Source: Planctomycetota bacterium (GTDB lineage Bacteria; Planctomycetota; B15-G4; SIAN01). Taken from it: a stretch of DNA of 64,000 bases. Under the pieces are notes generated by a model. The model made no database searches. It worked only from the letters and a program-made list of their open reading frames with translations, and was not told the origin of the DNA. Numbering within the stretch: the stretch's first letter is position 1; each line of letters begins with the position of its first letter. The translations under genes were made by a program, and so were the position numbers. The stretch is taken from assembly GCA_016795285.1 (NCBI GenBank), contig JAEUIC010000005.1:62001-126000 (forward strand). Reading direction: 5' to 3'. Below are positions 37,252 to 46,514 of this stretch, one piece after another.

Positions 37252-39198
37252 GTGCACCTCCTCTCCCGCTTGCTCGCCGTGCTCGTCCTCTTCGCCGCGG
37301 CGTTCGCGCCGCTCGCGTCGGGGGTCGTGCGCGATCAGGAGGCGGACGAAGTGGCGCGCCTGCAGGCGCTCGCCGCGATCCCCGACACCGACGAAGCGGC
37401 GCGCGCGCGGGCGCGCCTCGTGGTCCTCGCGCGCGGATCGGAGGCGAAGCTCGCCGACGCCGCGGTCGAGGCGCTCGGCGCCTTCGGCCGCCATGCCGAC
37501 GGCGCGCTCGAGGAGGTGATCCGCCTGGGCGCGGCCCTCTCGGCGCGGCAGCGGGCGCTCGAACTGCGCCTCGCGCGCCGCACGCCGGCCGAGGCGCCGT
37601 GGTTCGCCCGCCTCGCCGGCCACGACCTGCCGGTGGCGCTGCGCCTGCTCGCGCTCGACGGCGTCGGCGACGAGCCGGCCGCGCTGCAGGAACTCGAGCG
37701 GCTGCTCCGCTCCGCCCCGCCGCCGGTGCAGACGCGCGCGCTGCGGATGCTCGGCGCGGTGCGCTCGCCGGCCGCGGTCGCCTTCGCCCACGAGGTGCTC
37801 GGCGCCGAGGCGCGCCGCCCCATCCCGCTGCAGGTGGCCGCCATCGACACGCTGCGCGAGGAGCGGTCGCGCGCCGCCATCGAGCGCCTCATCGACGTGG
37901 CCGCGCAGCAGTCGGGCGAGGTGCGCGAGTTCGCCTTCAAATCGCTGCTGGTGATGGAGCGCGGCGCGGTGATGCTGGCGCTGCAGCCGATGCTCGATCC
38001 GCAGGCGGCGCCGGCGCGCACGCTGGTGGCGCTCGAGGCGGTCGCGCGCTTCGACCTCTCCGAGCTGCCGGAACTGCGCAGCGCGCTGCGTTCGACGCTC
38101 GGCCATGGCGACTCCGAGGTGCGCGCGGCGGCCCTGCGCGCCGTCGCCGCGATCGGCGACCGCGAAGCGCTCGCGCCGCTCGAGCGCGCCACCCTCGATC
38201 CCGATCCGCTGGTCGCCGTCGCCGCCATCGAGGCGGTCTCGCGGTTGCGCCGCGGCGAGCCGGCGTGGAACCAGCGGCTGCGCCAGCTCGCGCGCTCGCG
38301 CCTGCCGCTGCAGCGCGTCGCCGCGACGCAGGCGCTCGCCGACGCCGACGACCCGACGCTCGAGCCGCTGCTGCGCGAGCTGCTGGACGACGACTCGTGG
38401 CGCGTGCGCGAGCAGGCGGCGCGCGGCCTCGGCCGCTTGCGCAGCGTCGCGGCCGTCGCGCCGCTGATCGAGCTGGTCGCCAACGAGCGGCGCCGCGTGC
38501 GACTGGCCGCGGCCGCCGCGTTGCGCCGCATCTCCGGCATGCCGTTCACCGACCTCGCGAGCGATTGGCGCCGCTGGTGGGCCGACCAAGGCGACGGGTT
38601 CGTCCCGCCGCCGCTCGCCGAGGTCGAGGCGATGGAGCTGCGCCTCGCGACCAATCGCGCGCGCGCCACCACGCGCGCGAGCTTCTACGGCCTGCCGATC
38701 GAGTCGGACCACCTCGCGCTGGTGGTCGACGTCTCGGGCAGCATGGGCTCCCCGGAAGGGACCGGCGAGCGGACCAAGCTCGACGTCGCCAAGGACGAGG
38801 TGTGCGAGCTGATCCGCCAGCTCGAGCCGGGCGCGGAGCTGAACCTCCTCTTCTTCTCCGACCACGTGCGCCGCTGGAAGCGCGGCCTCTGCCGCGTCGA
38901 TCGCGCGAGCATGGCGCACGCCACCGCGTTCGTGCGCGCGCAGAAGGCGGACGGGTCGACCAACCTCCACGAGGCGCTGCTGGCGGCGCTCGACGATCCC
39001 GACGTCGACACCGTCTACGTCCTCTCCGACGGCGCCCCCACCGTCGGGCGCGTGACCGATCCGGCGCTGCTGCGCGCCGAGGTGCGCCACCGCAACGTCG
39101 GCGGCCGGGTGCGCCTGAACGCCATCTCGATCGGCGGCCAGAGCCCCCTCTTGCGCCACCTCGCCGAGGATTCGGGCGGCAGCTACGTCGATCGCTGA
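37252..39198 (+). CDS. HEAT-repeat protein with C-terminal von Willebrand A domain
   Basis: A 648-residue protein beginning at GTG 37252 with a signal-peptide-like stretch (LLSRLLAVLVLFAAAFAPLA). Residues about 30-430 are HEAT/ARM helical repeats such as HGDSEVRAAALRAVAAIGDR and DDDSWRVREQAARGLGRLRS. Residues about 487-648 are a VWA domain with a complete metal-ion site: DVSGSMG (from Asp493), the downstream Thr in DGSTNLHEAL, and Asp in VLSDGAPTVG. Such architectures act as extracytoplasmic scaffolds in planctomycetes; the partner is unknown. The start lacks a good ribosome site. It resembles the truncated gene at the left window edge. Confidence 0.82.
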   Translation: MHLLSRLLAVLVLFAAAFAPLASGVVRDQEADEVARLQALAAIPDTDEAARARARLVVLARGSEAKLADAAVEALGAFGRHADGALEEVIRLGAALSARQRALELRLARRTPAEAPWFARLAGHDLPVALRLLALDGVGDEPAALQELERLLRSAPPPVQTRALRMLGAVRSPAAVAFAHEVLGAEARRPIPLQVAAIDTLREERSRAAIERLIDVAAQQSGEVREFAFKSLLVMERGAVMLALQPMLDPQAAPARTLVALEAVARFDLSELPELRSALRSTLGHGDSEVRAAALRAVAAIGDREALAPLERATLDPDPLVAVAAIEAVSRLRRGEPAWNQRLRQLARSRLPLQRVAATQALADADDPTLEPLLRELLDDDSWRVREQAARGLGRLRSVAAVAPLIELVANERRRVRLAAAAALRRISGMPFTDLASDWRRWWADQGDGFVPPPLAEVEAMELRLATNRARATTRASFYGLPIESDHLALVVDVSGSMGSPEGTGERTKLDVAKDEVCELIRQLEPGAELNLLFFSDHVRRWKRGLCRVDRASMAHATAFVRAQKADGSTNLHEALLAALDDPDVDTVYVLSDGAPTVGRVTDPALLRAEVRHRNVGGRVRLNAISIGGQSPLLRHLAEDSGGSYVDR

Positions 39199-39245
39199 GC
39201 CGCTGGCCGTACAGCCCGGGGGTCGGAGCGGCCGATGTCGCCTCC

Positions 39246-40319
39246 ATGGACCTCCCCCCGCGCGAACTCGCCCCGAACGGCCCGCGTCCCCGCAAGGCGC
39301 TGCTGGTGCCGGCGCTGATCGTCGGTGCGCTCGGCCTGCTGGCCGTCGCCGCCGTGCTCGACTGGCCGAAGAGCGAACCGCAGGCGCGCCGCCAGCTCAC
39401 CTTGCGCGCCGCCGAGCTCGAGGCGTGGCTGCGCCAGGAGCTCTTGGCGCCGCAGGAGCGCGTCGCCTTCACCGAGGCGGGCGGCGCGCCGGAAGCGGCG
39501 CCGGCGTGGCAGTCGCTCTTCGTCGCGCTCGAGTCGCAGGCGAGCCGCGGGATCGCGCAGATGCCGTCGCTCGCCGCGACCGACGAGCTCGCGCTGCACG
39601 TCGAGACCGCGCTCGGTGCGCGCCGCTTCACGCCGTTCCTCTCGATCGACGCGCTGCTGGACGACGACTGGCCGCGCCGCGCACGCCTCTTCGCGACGCT
39701 GCTCGAGCAGGCGCCGGCGCCGGCCGACGGCTCGCTCGCGCGCTGGCTCGACGTCGCGGTGGTCTTCGCGGCCGACCTGCGCTCGACCGGGCTGTTCGGC
39801 CCGGCGCTCCACTCCGCGCGGCTCGAGGAAGTGGTGGCGCGCCGCCTCGCGCGACTCACCGACCCGCTCGAGCCGCTCGCGCTGATCGACCTGCACGACC
39901 ACGCGCTCGCCGCGCGCGCGGCGCTGCCGCCGGCGCAGGTGCTGGCCGAGCGCGAGCAGCGGCTGCTGCAGTCGTCGCTCTGCATGCTGGCCGACATCCC
40001 GCCGTTCCAGCCGGCGCACGAGCGGCTCGCTCCCGACGAGAACTGGCCGCTGATCGTGGCAGCCGCTGCGGTCGAGCAGCTCGAGGGGTACGACGACCAG
40101 CTCGCGCTGCTGCTCGGCGACCCGCCGAGCGATCGCGCGCGCGCCAGCTACGACGCCTTCGCGGAGCGCGTCGTCGCGCAGGTGCCGCGGCTCGCGCCGC
40201 TGCTGGCCGACGGCGCCAGCACGGTGCCGTTGCGCGGGACGGCGCGGCGGCTCGAGCGGATCGCCGAGGCGGCTGCGGCGCGCGCGCCCGGAATTGAACG
40301 GGGCGCCAGCCGCCAGTAG
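39246..40319 (+). CDS. Single-pass membrane protein of unknown function
   Basis: A 357-residue protein with one TM helix near residues 19-37 (LLVPALIVGALGLLAVAAVLDW), so anchored with a large, probably extracytoplasmic domain. The rest is Ala/Leu/Arg-rich and helical, without motifs I recognise; repeated Leu-rich helices suggest an all-alpha fold. It starts 48 bp after the HEAT/VWA gene, on the same strand, and may be cotranscribed. The next gene starts 35 bp after its stop. Confidence 0.65.
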   Translation: MDLPPRELAPNGPRPRKALLVPALIVGALGLLAVAAVLDWPKSEPQARRQLTLRAAELEAWLRQELLAPQERVAFTEAGGAPEAAPAWQSLFVALESQASRGIAQMPSLAATDELALHVETALGARRFTPFLSIDALLDDDWPRRARLFATLLEQAPAPADGSLARWLDVAVVFAADLRSTGLFGPALHSARLEEVVARRLARLTDPLEPLALIDLHDHALAARAALPPAQVLAEREQRLLQSSLCMLADIPPFQPAHERLAPDENWPLIVAAAAVEQLEGYDDQLALLLGDPPSDRARASYDAFAERVVAQVPRLAPLLADGASTVPLRGTARRLERIAEAAAARAPGIERGASRQ

Positions 40320-40353
40320 CGTCCGCCGCTTTCCCTCGCCTGGACCGTCCGCC

Positions 40354-42021
40354 ATGAGCCAAGGCCTGAGCGTGCTCGCGACGAGCGTCGATCGCGACAG
40401 CCTCCGCTACGTCGAGCAGCGCGCCGCGATGGACAAGCTGGTCGCCGCGCTGCGCGCCGACGAGCAGCGGATCGCGCAGGGCGGCGGCCCCAAGGCGATC
40501 GAGAAGCAGCACGAGAAGGGGCGCCTCACCGCGCGCGAGCGGATCGCGAAGCTGATCGATCCCGGCAGCGCCTTCTTCGAGCTCGCACTCTTCGCCGCCC
40601 ACGGCATGTACGAGGAGTGGGGCACGCCGGCGGCGGCGGGCGTCGTGACCGGCGTCGCACGGGTCGCCGGCCGCCTCTTCATGGTGATCGCCAACGACGC
40701 CACGGTGAAGGCGGGCGCCTTCTTCCCGATGACCTGCAAGAAGGTGCTGCGCGCGCAGCGCATCGCGCTCGACAACCACCTGCCGGTGCTCTACCTGGTC
40801 GACTCGGCCGGCGTCTTCCTGCCGCTGCAGGACGAGGTCTTCCCCGACGAGGACGACTTCGGCCGCGTCTTCCGCAACAACGCGGTGCTCTCCGCGCAGG
40901 GGACGCCGCAGCTCGCCGCGATCATGGGGATGTGCGTCGCGGGCGGCGCCTACCTGCCGGTGATGTGCGACACGCTGCTGATGACCGAGGGGTCGGGGCT
41001 CTTCCTCGCCGGCCCGTCGCTGGTGAAGGCGGCGATCGGCCAGCAGGTCGGCGCGGAGGAGTTGGGCGGCGCGGCGATGCACGCCGAGATCTCCGGCACC
41101 GTCGACTTCAAGGAGAAGGACGACGAGAGCTGCCTCGCGCGCATCCGCTCGATCGTCGAGCGCATGGGGCCGCGGCCGGGCGCGCCGTTCGATCGCGTCG
41201 CGGCGCGGCCGCCGAAGCTCGACCCGGCCGACCTCGGCGCGATCGTCTCGACCGACGGCGCGAAGGAGTACGACGTCCGCGAGGTGATCGGGCGCCTGGT
41301 CGACGGCAGCGAGTTCGACGAGTACCGCAAGGAGTACGGGCCGACGCTCGTCTGCGGCTTCGCGCGGCTCGGCGGCTTCGCGATCGGCATCGTCGCCAAC
41401 CAGAAGCAGCACCAGCGGCGCCCGGGCCATCCGATCGAGTTCGGCGGCGTGATCTACAAGGAGTGCGCGGAGAAGGCGGCGCGCTTCATCCTCGATTGCG
41501 GGCAGAACCGCATCCCGCTGCTCTTCCTGCACGACGTGAACGGCTTCATGGTCGGCCGCGACTCGGAGCGCGCGGGCATCATCCGCGCCGGCGCGAAGAT
41601 GGTGAACGCGGTCAGCAACGTGAACGTGCCGAAGATCAGCGTGATCGTCGGCGGCAGCTTCGGCGCCGGCCACTACGCGATGTGCGGCAAGGCGTACGAC
41701 CCGCGCTTCCTCTTCGCGTGGCCGAGCGCGCGCTACGCCGTGATGGGCGGCGCGCAGGCGGCCGGGACGCTGGTCGACGTGCGCGTCGCGCAGCTCGAGA
41801 AGAGCGGCAAGAAGCTCTCCGCCGAGGACGTCGCGGCGCTGCGCAAGGACACCGAAGCGCGCTACGCCACCGCCCTCGACCCGCGCTACGCCGCCGCGCG
41901 CCTCTGGTGCGACAAGATCATCGAACCCGACCAGACCCGCGCCGCCGTCCTGCTCGCCCTCGAGGTCGCCGCCCTGAACCCGGAGCTGCCCGCCCTGCGG
42001 ACGGGGGTCTATCCGTCCTAG
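40354..42021 (+). CDS. mccB: Acyl-CoA carboxylase carboxyltransferase subunit, probably methylcrotonyl-CoA carboxylase beta
   Basis: A 555-residue carboxyltransferase (crotonase-fold duplicate) that moves CO2 from biotin to acyl-CoA. The MCC-like features are GVFLPLQDEVFPDEDDFGRV, GMCVAGGAYLPVMCD, GLFLAGPSLVKAAIGQQVGA and the C-terminal half with FLHDVNGFMVGRDSE and SFGAGHYAMCGKAYDP. This fits 3-methylcrotonyl-CoA better than propionyl-CoA carboxylase. HMG-CoA lyase and an enoyl-CoA hydratase downstream support leucine degradation. The biotin carboxylase subunit is not in the window. The TAG stop is completed by the first two bases (AG) of the inserted repeat element, so the original end may have been slightly different. 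Confidence 0.9.
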   Translation: MSQGLSVLATSVDRDSLRYVEQRAAMDKLVAALRADEQRIAQGGGPKAIEKQHEKGRLTARERIAKLIDPGSAFFELALFAAHGMYEEWGTPAAAGVVTGVARVAGRLFMVIANDATVKAGAFFPMTCKKVLRAQRIALDNHLPVLYLVDSAGVFLPLQDEVFPDEDDFGRVFRNNAVLSAQGTPQLAAIMGMCVAGGAYLPVMCDTLLMTEGSGLFLAGPSLVKAAIGQQVGAEELGGAAMHAEISGTVDFKEKDDESCLARIRSIVERMGPRPGAPFDRVAARPPKLDPADLGAIVSTDGAKEYDVREVIGRLVDGSEFDEYRKEYGPTLVCGFARLGGFAIGIVANQKQHQRRPGHPIEFGGVIYKECAEKAARFILDCGQNRIPLLFLHDVNGFMVGRDSERAGIIRAGAKMVNAVSNVNVPKISVIVGGSFGAGHYAMCGKAYDPRFLFAWPSARYAVMGGAQAAGTLVDVRVAQLEKSGKKLSAEDVAALRKDTEARYATALDPRYAAARLWCDKIIEPDQTRAAVLLALEVAALNPELPALRTGVYPS

Positions 42022-42089
42022 GTGGCGGGGAGAAAACGGCGGTCAGATCCGCACAGGTGGCGGGGGGAAAACGGCGGTCCGAACCGCAC
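42020..42089 (+). repeat. Left doubled 35-nt REP-like repeat
   Basis: Two tandem units differing at 3 of 35 positions. Each begins AGGTGGCGGGG, continues AAAACGGCGGTC and ends CCGCAC. GCGG and CCGC within each unit can pair across a 6-nt loop. Confidence 0.85.
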
Positions 42090-42148
42090 CTCCGCGCGCC
42101 CCGCGTCACCCACGCTCGCGAGCGACGTCCTCCTCCGGGAGGATCGCC

Positions 42149-43153
42149 ATGCCTCGCGCAAGCCGCCTCGATGAGCCCAACAGCCTGCACCACGTGATGA
42201 ACCGCGGCCTCGCGCGCCGGCCGGTCTTCGAGTCACCGCGCGATGTCCGCTTCCTGCTCTCGCGACTCGCCCGCGCCGTCCGCGCCGGCACGATCGAGCT
42301 GCACGCCTACGCGATCCTCACGACCCATTTCCACTTGCTCGTGCGCAGCCTGAGCGGCGAACTCTCCGAGACGATCGGACGCGTCGAGCACGCCTACGTC
42401 CGCTGGTTCAACCGCGGACGCGGCCGCGACGGACCGCTGTTCCGCGGCCGTTTCACCTCACGCCGCGTCGATGACGACCGCTACGAGCGGGCCGTGCAGG
42501 TCTACATCGCGCACAACCCGGTCGTCGCCGGGCTTTCGCAGACACCCGCGGGATATCGCTGGAGCAGCGCTCATCAGCGCTCGAGACCGCGTCCCGCGCC
42601 TTGGATCGCTCGCGGCAGCTGGCCGGGCGCCGATCGACCGCGCGCCGCCGAGGAGATCGAGCGCGCGACATGGCTCGTCGAGGCGCGCCTGCATCGACGC
42701 CTCGAGAACGACGCGACCGATCCGCTCCCGACGCTGCTCGGCGAGTCGCGAGCACCGGTCCTGGCGTGGCTGCGCCGCCGCGCCGCGCTGGCGGATGGGA
42801 CGGAGCCGGGGTTGGCCGTCGCGGCGCCGGCAGCGCTCGCGCAAGCGCTGCGGCGATCGGAGCTGCGGAGCGATCGTGAGCGACGAGCGCGGAACGGCCG
42901 GCCAGCCGTCCGCGGTGGCACGCCGGCGCCGAAGGCGGGAGCGCGGATCGCTCAGCTGGCGATGCGCGTCGCGCTGCTGCGTGAGCTGTGCGGACTCGAA
43001 TGGTCGGCGATCGCCTCCAGCTGCGGGTGCGCGAACTCGACGGCGAGGGATGCGGCGGAGCTCCATCGCGTCCGAGTGAGGCTCGATCGCGGATACGCCG
43101 AGGAGGCGGCCGCCGTGGCGCACGCCGCGATCGCCGGGAGCTGGATCTGCTGA
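42149..43153 (+). CDS. REP-associated (RAYT-like) Y1/HUH transposase
   Basis: A 334-residue enzyme of the IS200-like superfamily that nicks single-stranded DNA through a tyrosine. The HUH motif is His60-Phe-His62 (ILTTHFHLLV). The catalytic Tyr is Tyr119 in VYIAHNPVVAGL. WFNRGRGRDGPLFRGRF is the conserved basic block. The N-terminus (LDEPNSLHHVMNRG) is typical of the REP-associated group. The C-terminal region contains a helix-turn-helix like those of DnaA-type domains (LCGLEWSAIASSCGCANSTA). The frame is complete. Its flanking repeats are probably its substrate. Confidence 0.9.
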   Translation: MPRASRLDEPNSLHHVMNRGLARRPVFESPRDVRFLLSRLARAVRAGTIELHAYAILTTHFHLLVRSLSGELSETIGRVEHAYVRWFNRGRGRDGPLFRGRFTSRRVDDDRYERAVQVYIAHNPVVAGLSQTPAGYRWSSAHQRSRPRPAPWIARGSWPGADRPRAAEEIERATWLVEARLHRRLENDATDPLPTLLGESRAPVLAWLRRRAALADGTEPGLAVAAPAALAQALRRSELRSDRERRARNGRPAVRGGTPAPKAGARIAQLAMRVALLRELCGLEWSAIASSCGCANSTARDAAELHRVRVRLDRGYAEEAAAVAHAAIAGSWIC

Positions 43154-43251
43154 CGGCGGTTGGAGTCGGGCGCAGGCCGAGGCGAGCTCGACACGGAGCG
43201 ATCGGCGCCACCGGCGCGCGTCGGACGATGGGCTCGGGGAGCTCGCGCAGT

Positions 43252-43321
43252 GTGCGGATCTGACCGCCGTTTTCCCCCCGCCACCTGTGCGGATTCGACC
43301 GCCGTTTTCTCCCCGCCACCT
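43252..43321 (-). repeat. Right doubled 35-nt REP-like repeat
   Basis: Two tandem units in the opposite orientation to the left pair. They mirror the left end, outer copy to outer copy and inner to inner. The outer edge lies 2 bp from the stop codon of the phosphodiesterase gene. About 98 bp without a gene separate it from the transposase stop. Confidence 0.85.
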
Positions 43322-43323
43322 CG

Positions 43324-45147
43324 CTACTTCACGTAGCCCAGCTCTCGCAACTTCTCGAGGCCTTCCTGCTGCAGAGCCGACACGGCCGCGCTGGTCGACG
43401 AGTCGGGGAGCGCGGGGGCGACGTACGGGCCCCACGAGGCGATCGGCGGCGGCAGCGCGGCGCGCACCTCGGGGGCGAGCGCCGGCAGGAACGGCGTGCC
43501 GTCCTGAGTGGCGGCAGTCGGCAGGCCGAGCAGCGCCTGCACGGTCGGCGCGATGTCCTCGAGGCGCGGCCGCTCGGCGAGGGTCACGCCGCGCGCGACG
43601 CCGGCCCCCCACGCGAGGAAGACGCCGTCGGGGCCGTGCTCGTGCGCCAGCAGCGGCCCCTCCGCGTACTCCCAGCCGTGGTCGGAGACGAGCACCACCG
43701 CAGTCCGCTCGTCGGCGTGCTGCAGCAGCTGGCCGAGCAGCCGGTCGGTGTAGTCGTACCAGCGCTCGACGATCTCGACCCGCCGATGGCTCCTGTGGCT
43801 CAGGTTGTCGATGCCGGAGACGAACAGAGCCAACAGGTCGAGCGGGTCGTTCTGCAGCAGATGAGCCGCCGACGCGAAGACGAACTGGTCGGTGAGCTGC
43901 ACGGTCCGGAACGCCGCGAAGAACTTGCCGCGCGTCGCGACCCAGCGCGCCTTCTCCTCGTCGGTGAGGTCCTGGAAGAAGGGCTGCTCGACGATCGCCT
44001 CGCGCTCCTCGCCGGGATCGTGCTGGTCGAGCTGCATCAGCTCGTCGAGTAGCGACTCGGGGTAGGTGAAGCCGGCCGACGCGGCGAGCCCCCCGCCGAA
44101 CTTGCGCTCGAGGTAGGTGGCGCGCGAGGGGTTGTTGTCGGAGACGAGGTAGCCGTTCACCGGCTCGGCCGGCCAGCTCGCGTACCAGTTGAGCGACGCG
44201 ACGCGCAGGCCACGCTCGCCCGCGAGGTTCCAGAGCGCGGGCTTGCGCCGCTGCGTCGCGGTGACCGGCACCTCGTGCAGCCAGCCGCCGCGGAAGAGCA
44301 GCTCGACCAGCTCGTGCAGCCCGCCGTGCGCCGGCAGCAGCGGCTCCTTGCGCAGCCGCTGCACGGCGCGCTCGACGCCCGGCAGCGCCGTCTCGGTGAA
44401 GTCGAGCACGCCGTGCGCCTCGGGCCGGCAACCGGTCGAGACGGTGTTCCAGAGGCGCGGCGACCAGGTCGGCAGCAGCGTCTGCAACGGCGCGCGCACG
44501 CCTTCGGACACCAAGCGGCGGAAGGTCGGCAGCCGGCCCTTCGCCAGCAAGCCGTCGAGCGTCCGCCAATCGGCGCCATCGAGGCCGATCAGCACGACGC
44601 GGCGCGGCGCGCTCGCGACGGCGGGCGCCGCCGGATCGAGCGGCGGATCGCTCGCGACGCGCGCGGCGAACGGCGCCGCGACCGCGAAGCCGATCGCCAC
44701 CAGCAGCGCGACCGCGCGCAGCAGCGCCCCGCCCGCGAATCGGCGCGCGAACGACCGCCCGAACGCGGCGACCAGCGCCACCGCGAGCGCCACGCCCCCG
44801 GCGAGCGCCCGCATGCGCGAGTGGCCGAGGTCGAGCAGCAGCCCGTGGCCGCCCCCCGCCAACGCGAGGAAGAGCAGGCCGTGGGCGAGTCCGGAGGTGA
44901 ACGGCGCGCGTGCGGTCGGATCGTCGGGAGCGCGCCGCGCCTTGCTGGCGAGCCGCCGCAGCAGCGCCGCCGCACCAACGGCGAGGAGCACCGCGGCGCC
45001 GTAGAGCGCCACCAACCACGCCGTGACCACCGCCCCATCGCGCGCACCGACGATCGAGCCGTTGACGCGGATCAGCGCGAAGGCCGCCACCGCGCCCGCT
45101 GCTGCGCCGGCGAGCCACGTGCCGACGCCGCAAAGCAGCGCGTCCAT
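43324..45147 (-). CDS. Membrane-anchored alkaline-phosphatase-superfamily phosphodiesterase
   Basis: A 607-residue protein. About four to five N-terminal TM helices lie within residues 1-165. An extracytoplasmic type I phosphodiesterase/nucleotide pyrophosphatase domain follows: the metal and nucleophile region VVLIGLDGADWRTLDGLL, a middle region with TWSPRLWNTVSTG (catalytic Thr/Ser candidate), VSGIDNLSHRSHR, and SDHGWEYAEGP followed by HEHGPDGV for the second metal set. It ends in LEKLRELGYVK, a tail seen in many related sulfatase/phosphatase proteins. The substrate is unknown. It starts 1 bp after nadA stops, so the two are cotranscribed. Confidence 0.85.
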   Translation of the reverse strand: MDALLCGVGTWLAGAAAGAVAAFALIRVNGSIVGARDGAVVTAWLVALYGAAVLLAVGAAALLRRLASKARRAPDDPTARAPFTSGLAHGLLFLALAGGGHGLLLDLGHSRMRALAGGVALAVALVAAFGRSFARRFAGGALLRAVALLVAIGFAVAAPFAARVASDPPLDPAAPAVASAPRRVVLIGLDGADWRTLDGLLAKGRLPTFRRLVSEGVRAPLQTLLPTWSPRLWNTVSTGCRPEAHGVLDFTETALPGVERAVQRLRKEPLLPAHGGLHELVELLFRGGWLHEVPVTATQRRKPALWNLAGERGLRVASLNWYASWPAEPVNGYLVSDNNPSRATYLERKFGGGLAASAGFTYPESLLDELMQLDQHDPGEEREAIVEQPFFQDLTDEEKARWVATRGKFFAAFRTVQLTDQFVFASAAHLLQNDPLDLLALFVSGIDNLSHRSHRRVEIVERWYDYTDRLLGQLLQHADERTAVVLVSDHGWEYAEGPLLAHEHGPDGVFLAWGAGVARGVTLAERPRLEDIAPTVQALLGLPTAATQDGTPFLPALAPEVRAALPPPIASWGPYVAPALPDSSTSAAVSALQQEGLEKLRELGYVK

Positions 45148-45148
45148 C

Positions 45149-46486
45149 TCAGCCGCGCTCCGTGATCTCGACCATCCGCTCGAGTGCGCGACGCGCATCG
45201 GCGACCAGCGTCGCCCGCTCGTCGGCGCCGAGCCGCTCGCGCACGCCGGAGATCTCGTCGACCACGTCGCCCGCCACCACGCGGTTCGCGTCGGGCACCT
45301 TCCCCTTGCGCAGCAAGTCGATCAGCGCGACCAGGTGCGGCGGGTCGTTGCGCGCCATCGTCGCGCAGCCGCAGCCGATCGACTGGTAGGCGGGATCGGG
45401 GACGTCGGCGAGGTGGACCACGTCGACCCCCTTCTGCCGCGCCAGCGCGCGCGCGTTGCGGACGAAGTGCCCCTCGGTGGCGATGGCGAGCTTGTCGCCC
45501 GGCTGCGCCGCTTCGACGGCCGCCCACAGGTACTTGGTCGAGCCGGCGCCGTCGGCCGCCTGCACCACCGGCAGCGGGCTCTCGGGATGGACCAGCACGC
45601 GGTAGCCGCGGGCGCGCCAGTAGTCGACCAGGTCGACGCGGAACACCGTGTGGACGCCGCAGGAGGAGCCCCAGCGGATCACCCGCGCGCGATCGAGCCG
45701 CTCGCGCTCCGCGCTGCTCATGCGCGCGATCTGCTGGCGCGCCCCCTCCTCGCCGCCGCCCCACTGGAACTGCTGCTCGGGCGGGATCCCGCTCCACCAG
45801 CAGGTCACTTCGGCGAGGTTGCGATCGGGCACGAAGAGGAGCTTCTTCCCCTGCTGCAGCGCCCACGCCATCACCTTCTTGGCGTTGCCCGAGGTGCAGA
45901 CCGCCCCGCCGCTCGCGCCGGCGAGCGCCTTCACGCGCCCCGACGTGTTCATGTAGGCGATCACCATCAGCTGGTCGCCGTAGCGCGCGCGCAGCTCCTC
46001 GTAGGCGGGCGCGACGTGGTGCTCCTTCGCGAACATCTCGAGCGTGCAGCCGGCGCGCGGATTGGTGATGAAGACCTGCTGGTGCGGATGGGCGAGCGTC
46101 GCGATCGCGTCGGCCATGAAGTGGACCGCCGACTCGACGATGAACTCGGCCTGCGTGTTGGAGCGCGCCTGCAACGCGAGCTCGTAGCTGTCGGCGATGC
46201 GCCCGCCGTACCGCTCGACGAGCTTCACGATCTCGCCGCCCATGTAGTAGTGGGCCAGCAGCAGCACGCGCGGCCCGAACTCGGCGAGCGCCGGCTTCAG
46301 GTAGCGATCCATCCACGGCAGCACCGACTCGGGCGTGCGATCGGGCAGCGCGAGGTACTCCTCGGCGTACGGCTTGAACTCCTCCTGGTACCAGTCGAAC
46401 GGGAGGTCGACCTGGCAGATCGGCAGGCCCGGCTCGATGCGGAGCCCGCTCGACCGGTAGAGCGAGTCGATGGTGCGGGTGGACAT
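45149..46486 (-). CDS. nadA: Quinolinate synthase
   Basis: A 445-residue 4Fe-4S enzyme condensing iminoaspartate with dihydroxyacetone phosphate to quinolinate in NAD synthesis. The three cluster cysteines are identifiable in NPRAGCTLEMF, WGSSCGVHTVF and IGCGCATMARNDP. LLAHYYMGGEIVKL and LVHPESPLPVVQAADGAGST are family blocks. It is of the long form, with an insert around QWGGGEEGARQQIARM. ATG 46486 is chosen; in-frame ATG 46516 and TTG 46522 would overlap the divergent gene. Its start lies only 28 bp from that of the divergent HMG-CoA lyase. nadB and nadC are not in the window. Confidence 0.93.
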   Translation of the reverse strand: MSTRTIDSLYRSSGLRIEPGLPICQVDLPFDWYQEEFKPYAEEYLALPDRTPESVLPWMDRYLKPALAEFGPRVLLLAHYYMGGEIVKLVERYGGRIADSYELALQARSNTQAEFIVESAVHFMADAIATLAHPHQQVFITNPRAGCTLEMFAKEHHVAPAYEELRARYGDQLMVIAYMNTSGRVKALAGASGGAVCTSGNAKKVMAWALQQGKKLLFVPDRNLAEVTCWWSGIPPEQQFQWGGGEEGARQQIARMSSAERERLDRARVIRWGSSCGVHTVFRVDLVDYWRARGYRVLVHPESPLPVVQAADGAGSTKYLWAAVEAAQPGDKLAIATEGHFVRNARALARQKGVDVVHLADVPDPAYQSIGCGCATMARNDPPHLVALIDLLRKGKVPDANRVVAGDVVDEISGVRERLGADERATLVADARRALERMVEITERG

Positions 46487-46514
46487 GCCGCGCAGTTCTA
46501 GGGAAGCTCGCCGC

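Larger units (their letters stand above)
42020..43321. mobile_element. 1302-bp element: RAYT-like transposase between doubled 35-nt inverted repeats
   Basis: The segment is bounded on the left by two tandem plus-strand copies of a 35-nt repeat (42020-42054, 42055-42089) and on the right by two tandem minus-strand copies (43252-43286, 43287-43321). The outer copies share GGGGAGAAAA and the inner ones GGGGGGAAAA, so the ends are true ~70-bp inverted repeats. Inside is one Y1/HUH transposase gene. The element fills exactly the space between two convergent genes (stops at 42021 and 43324). No target duplication is visible. Confidence 0.75.
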
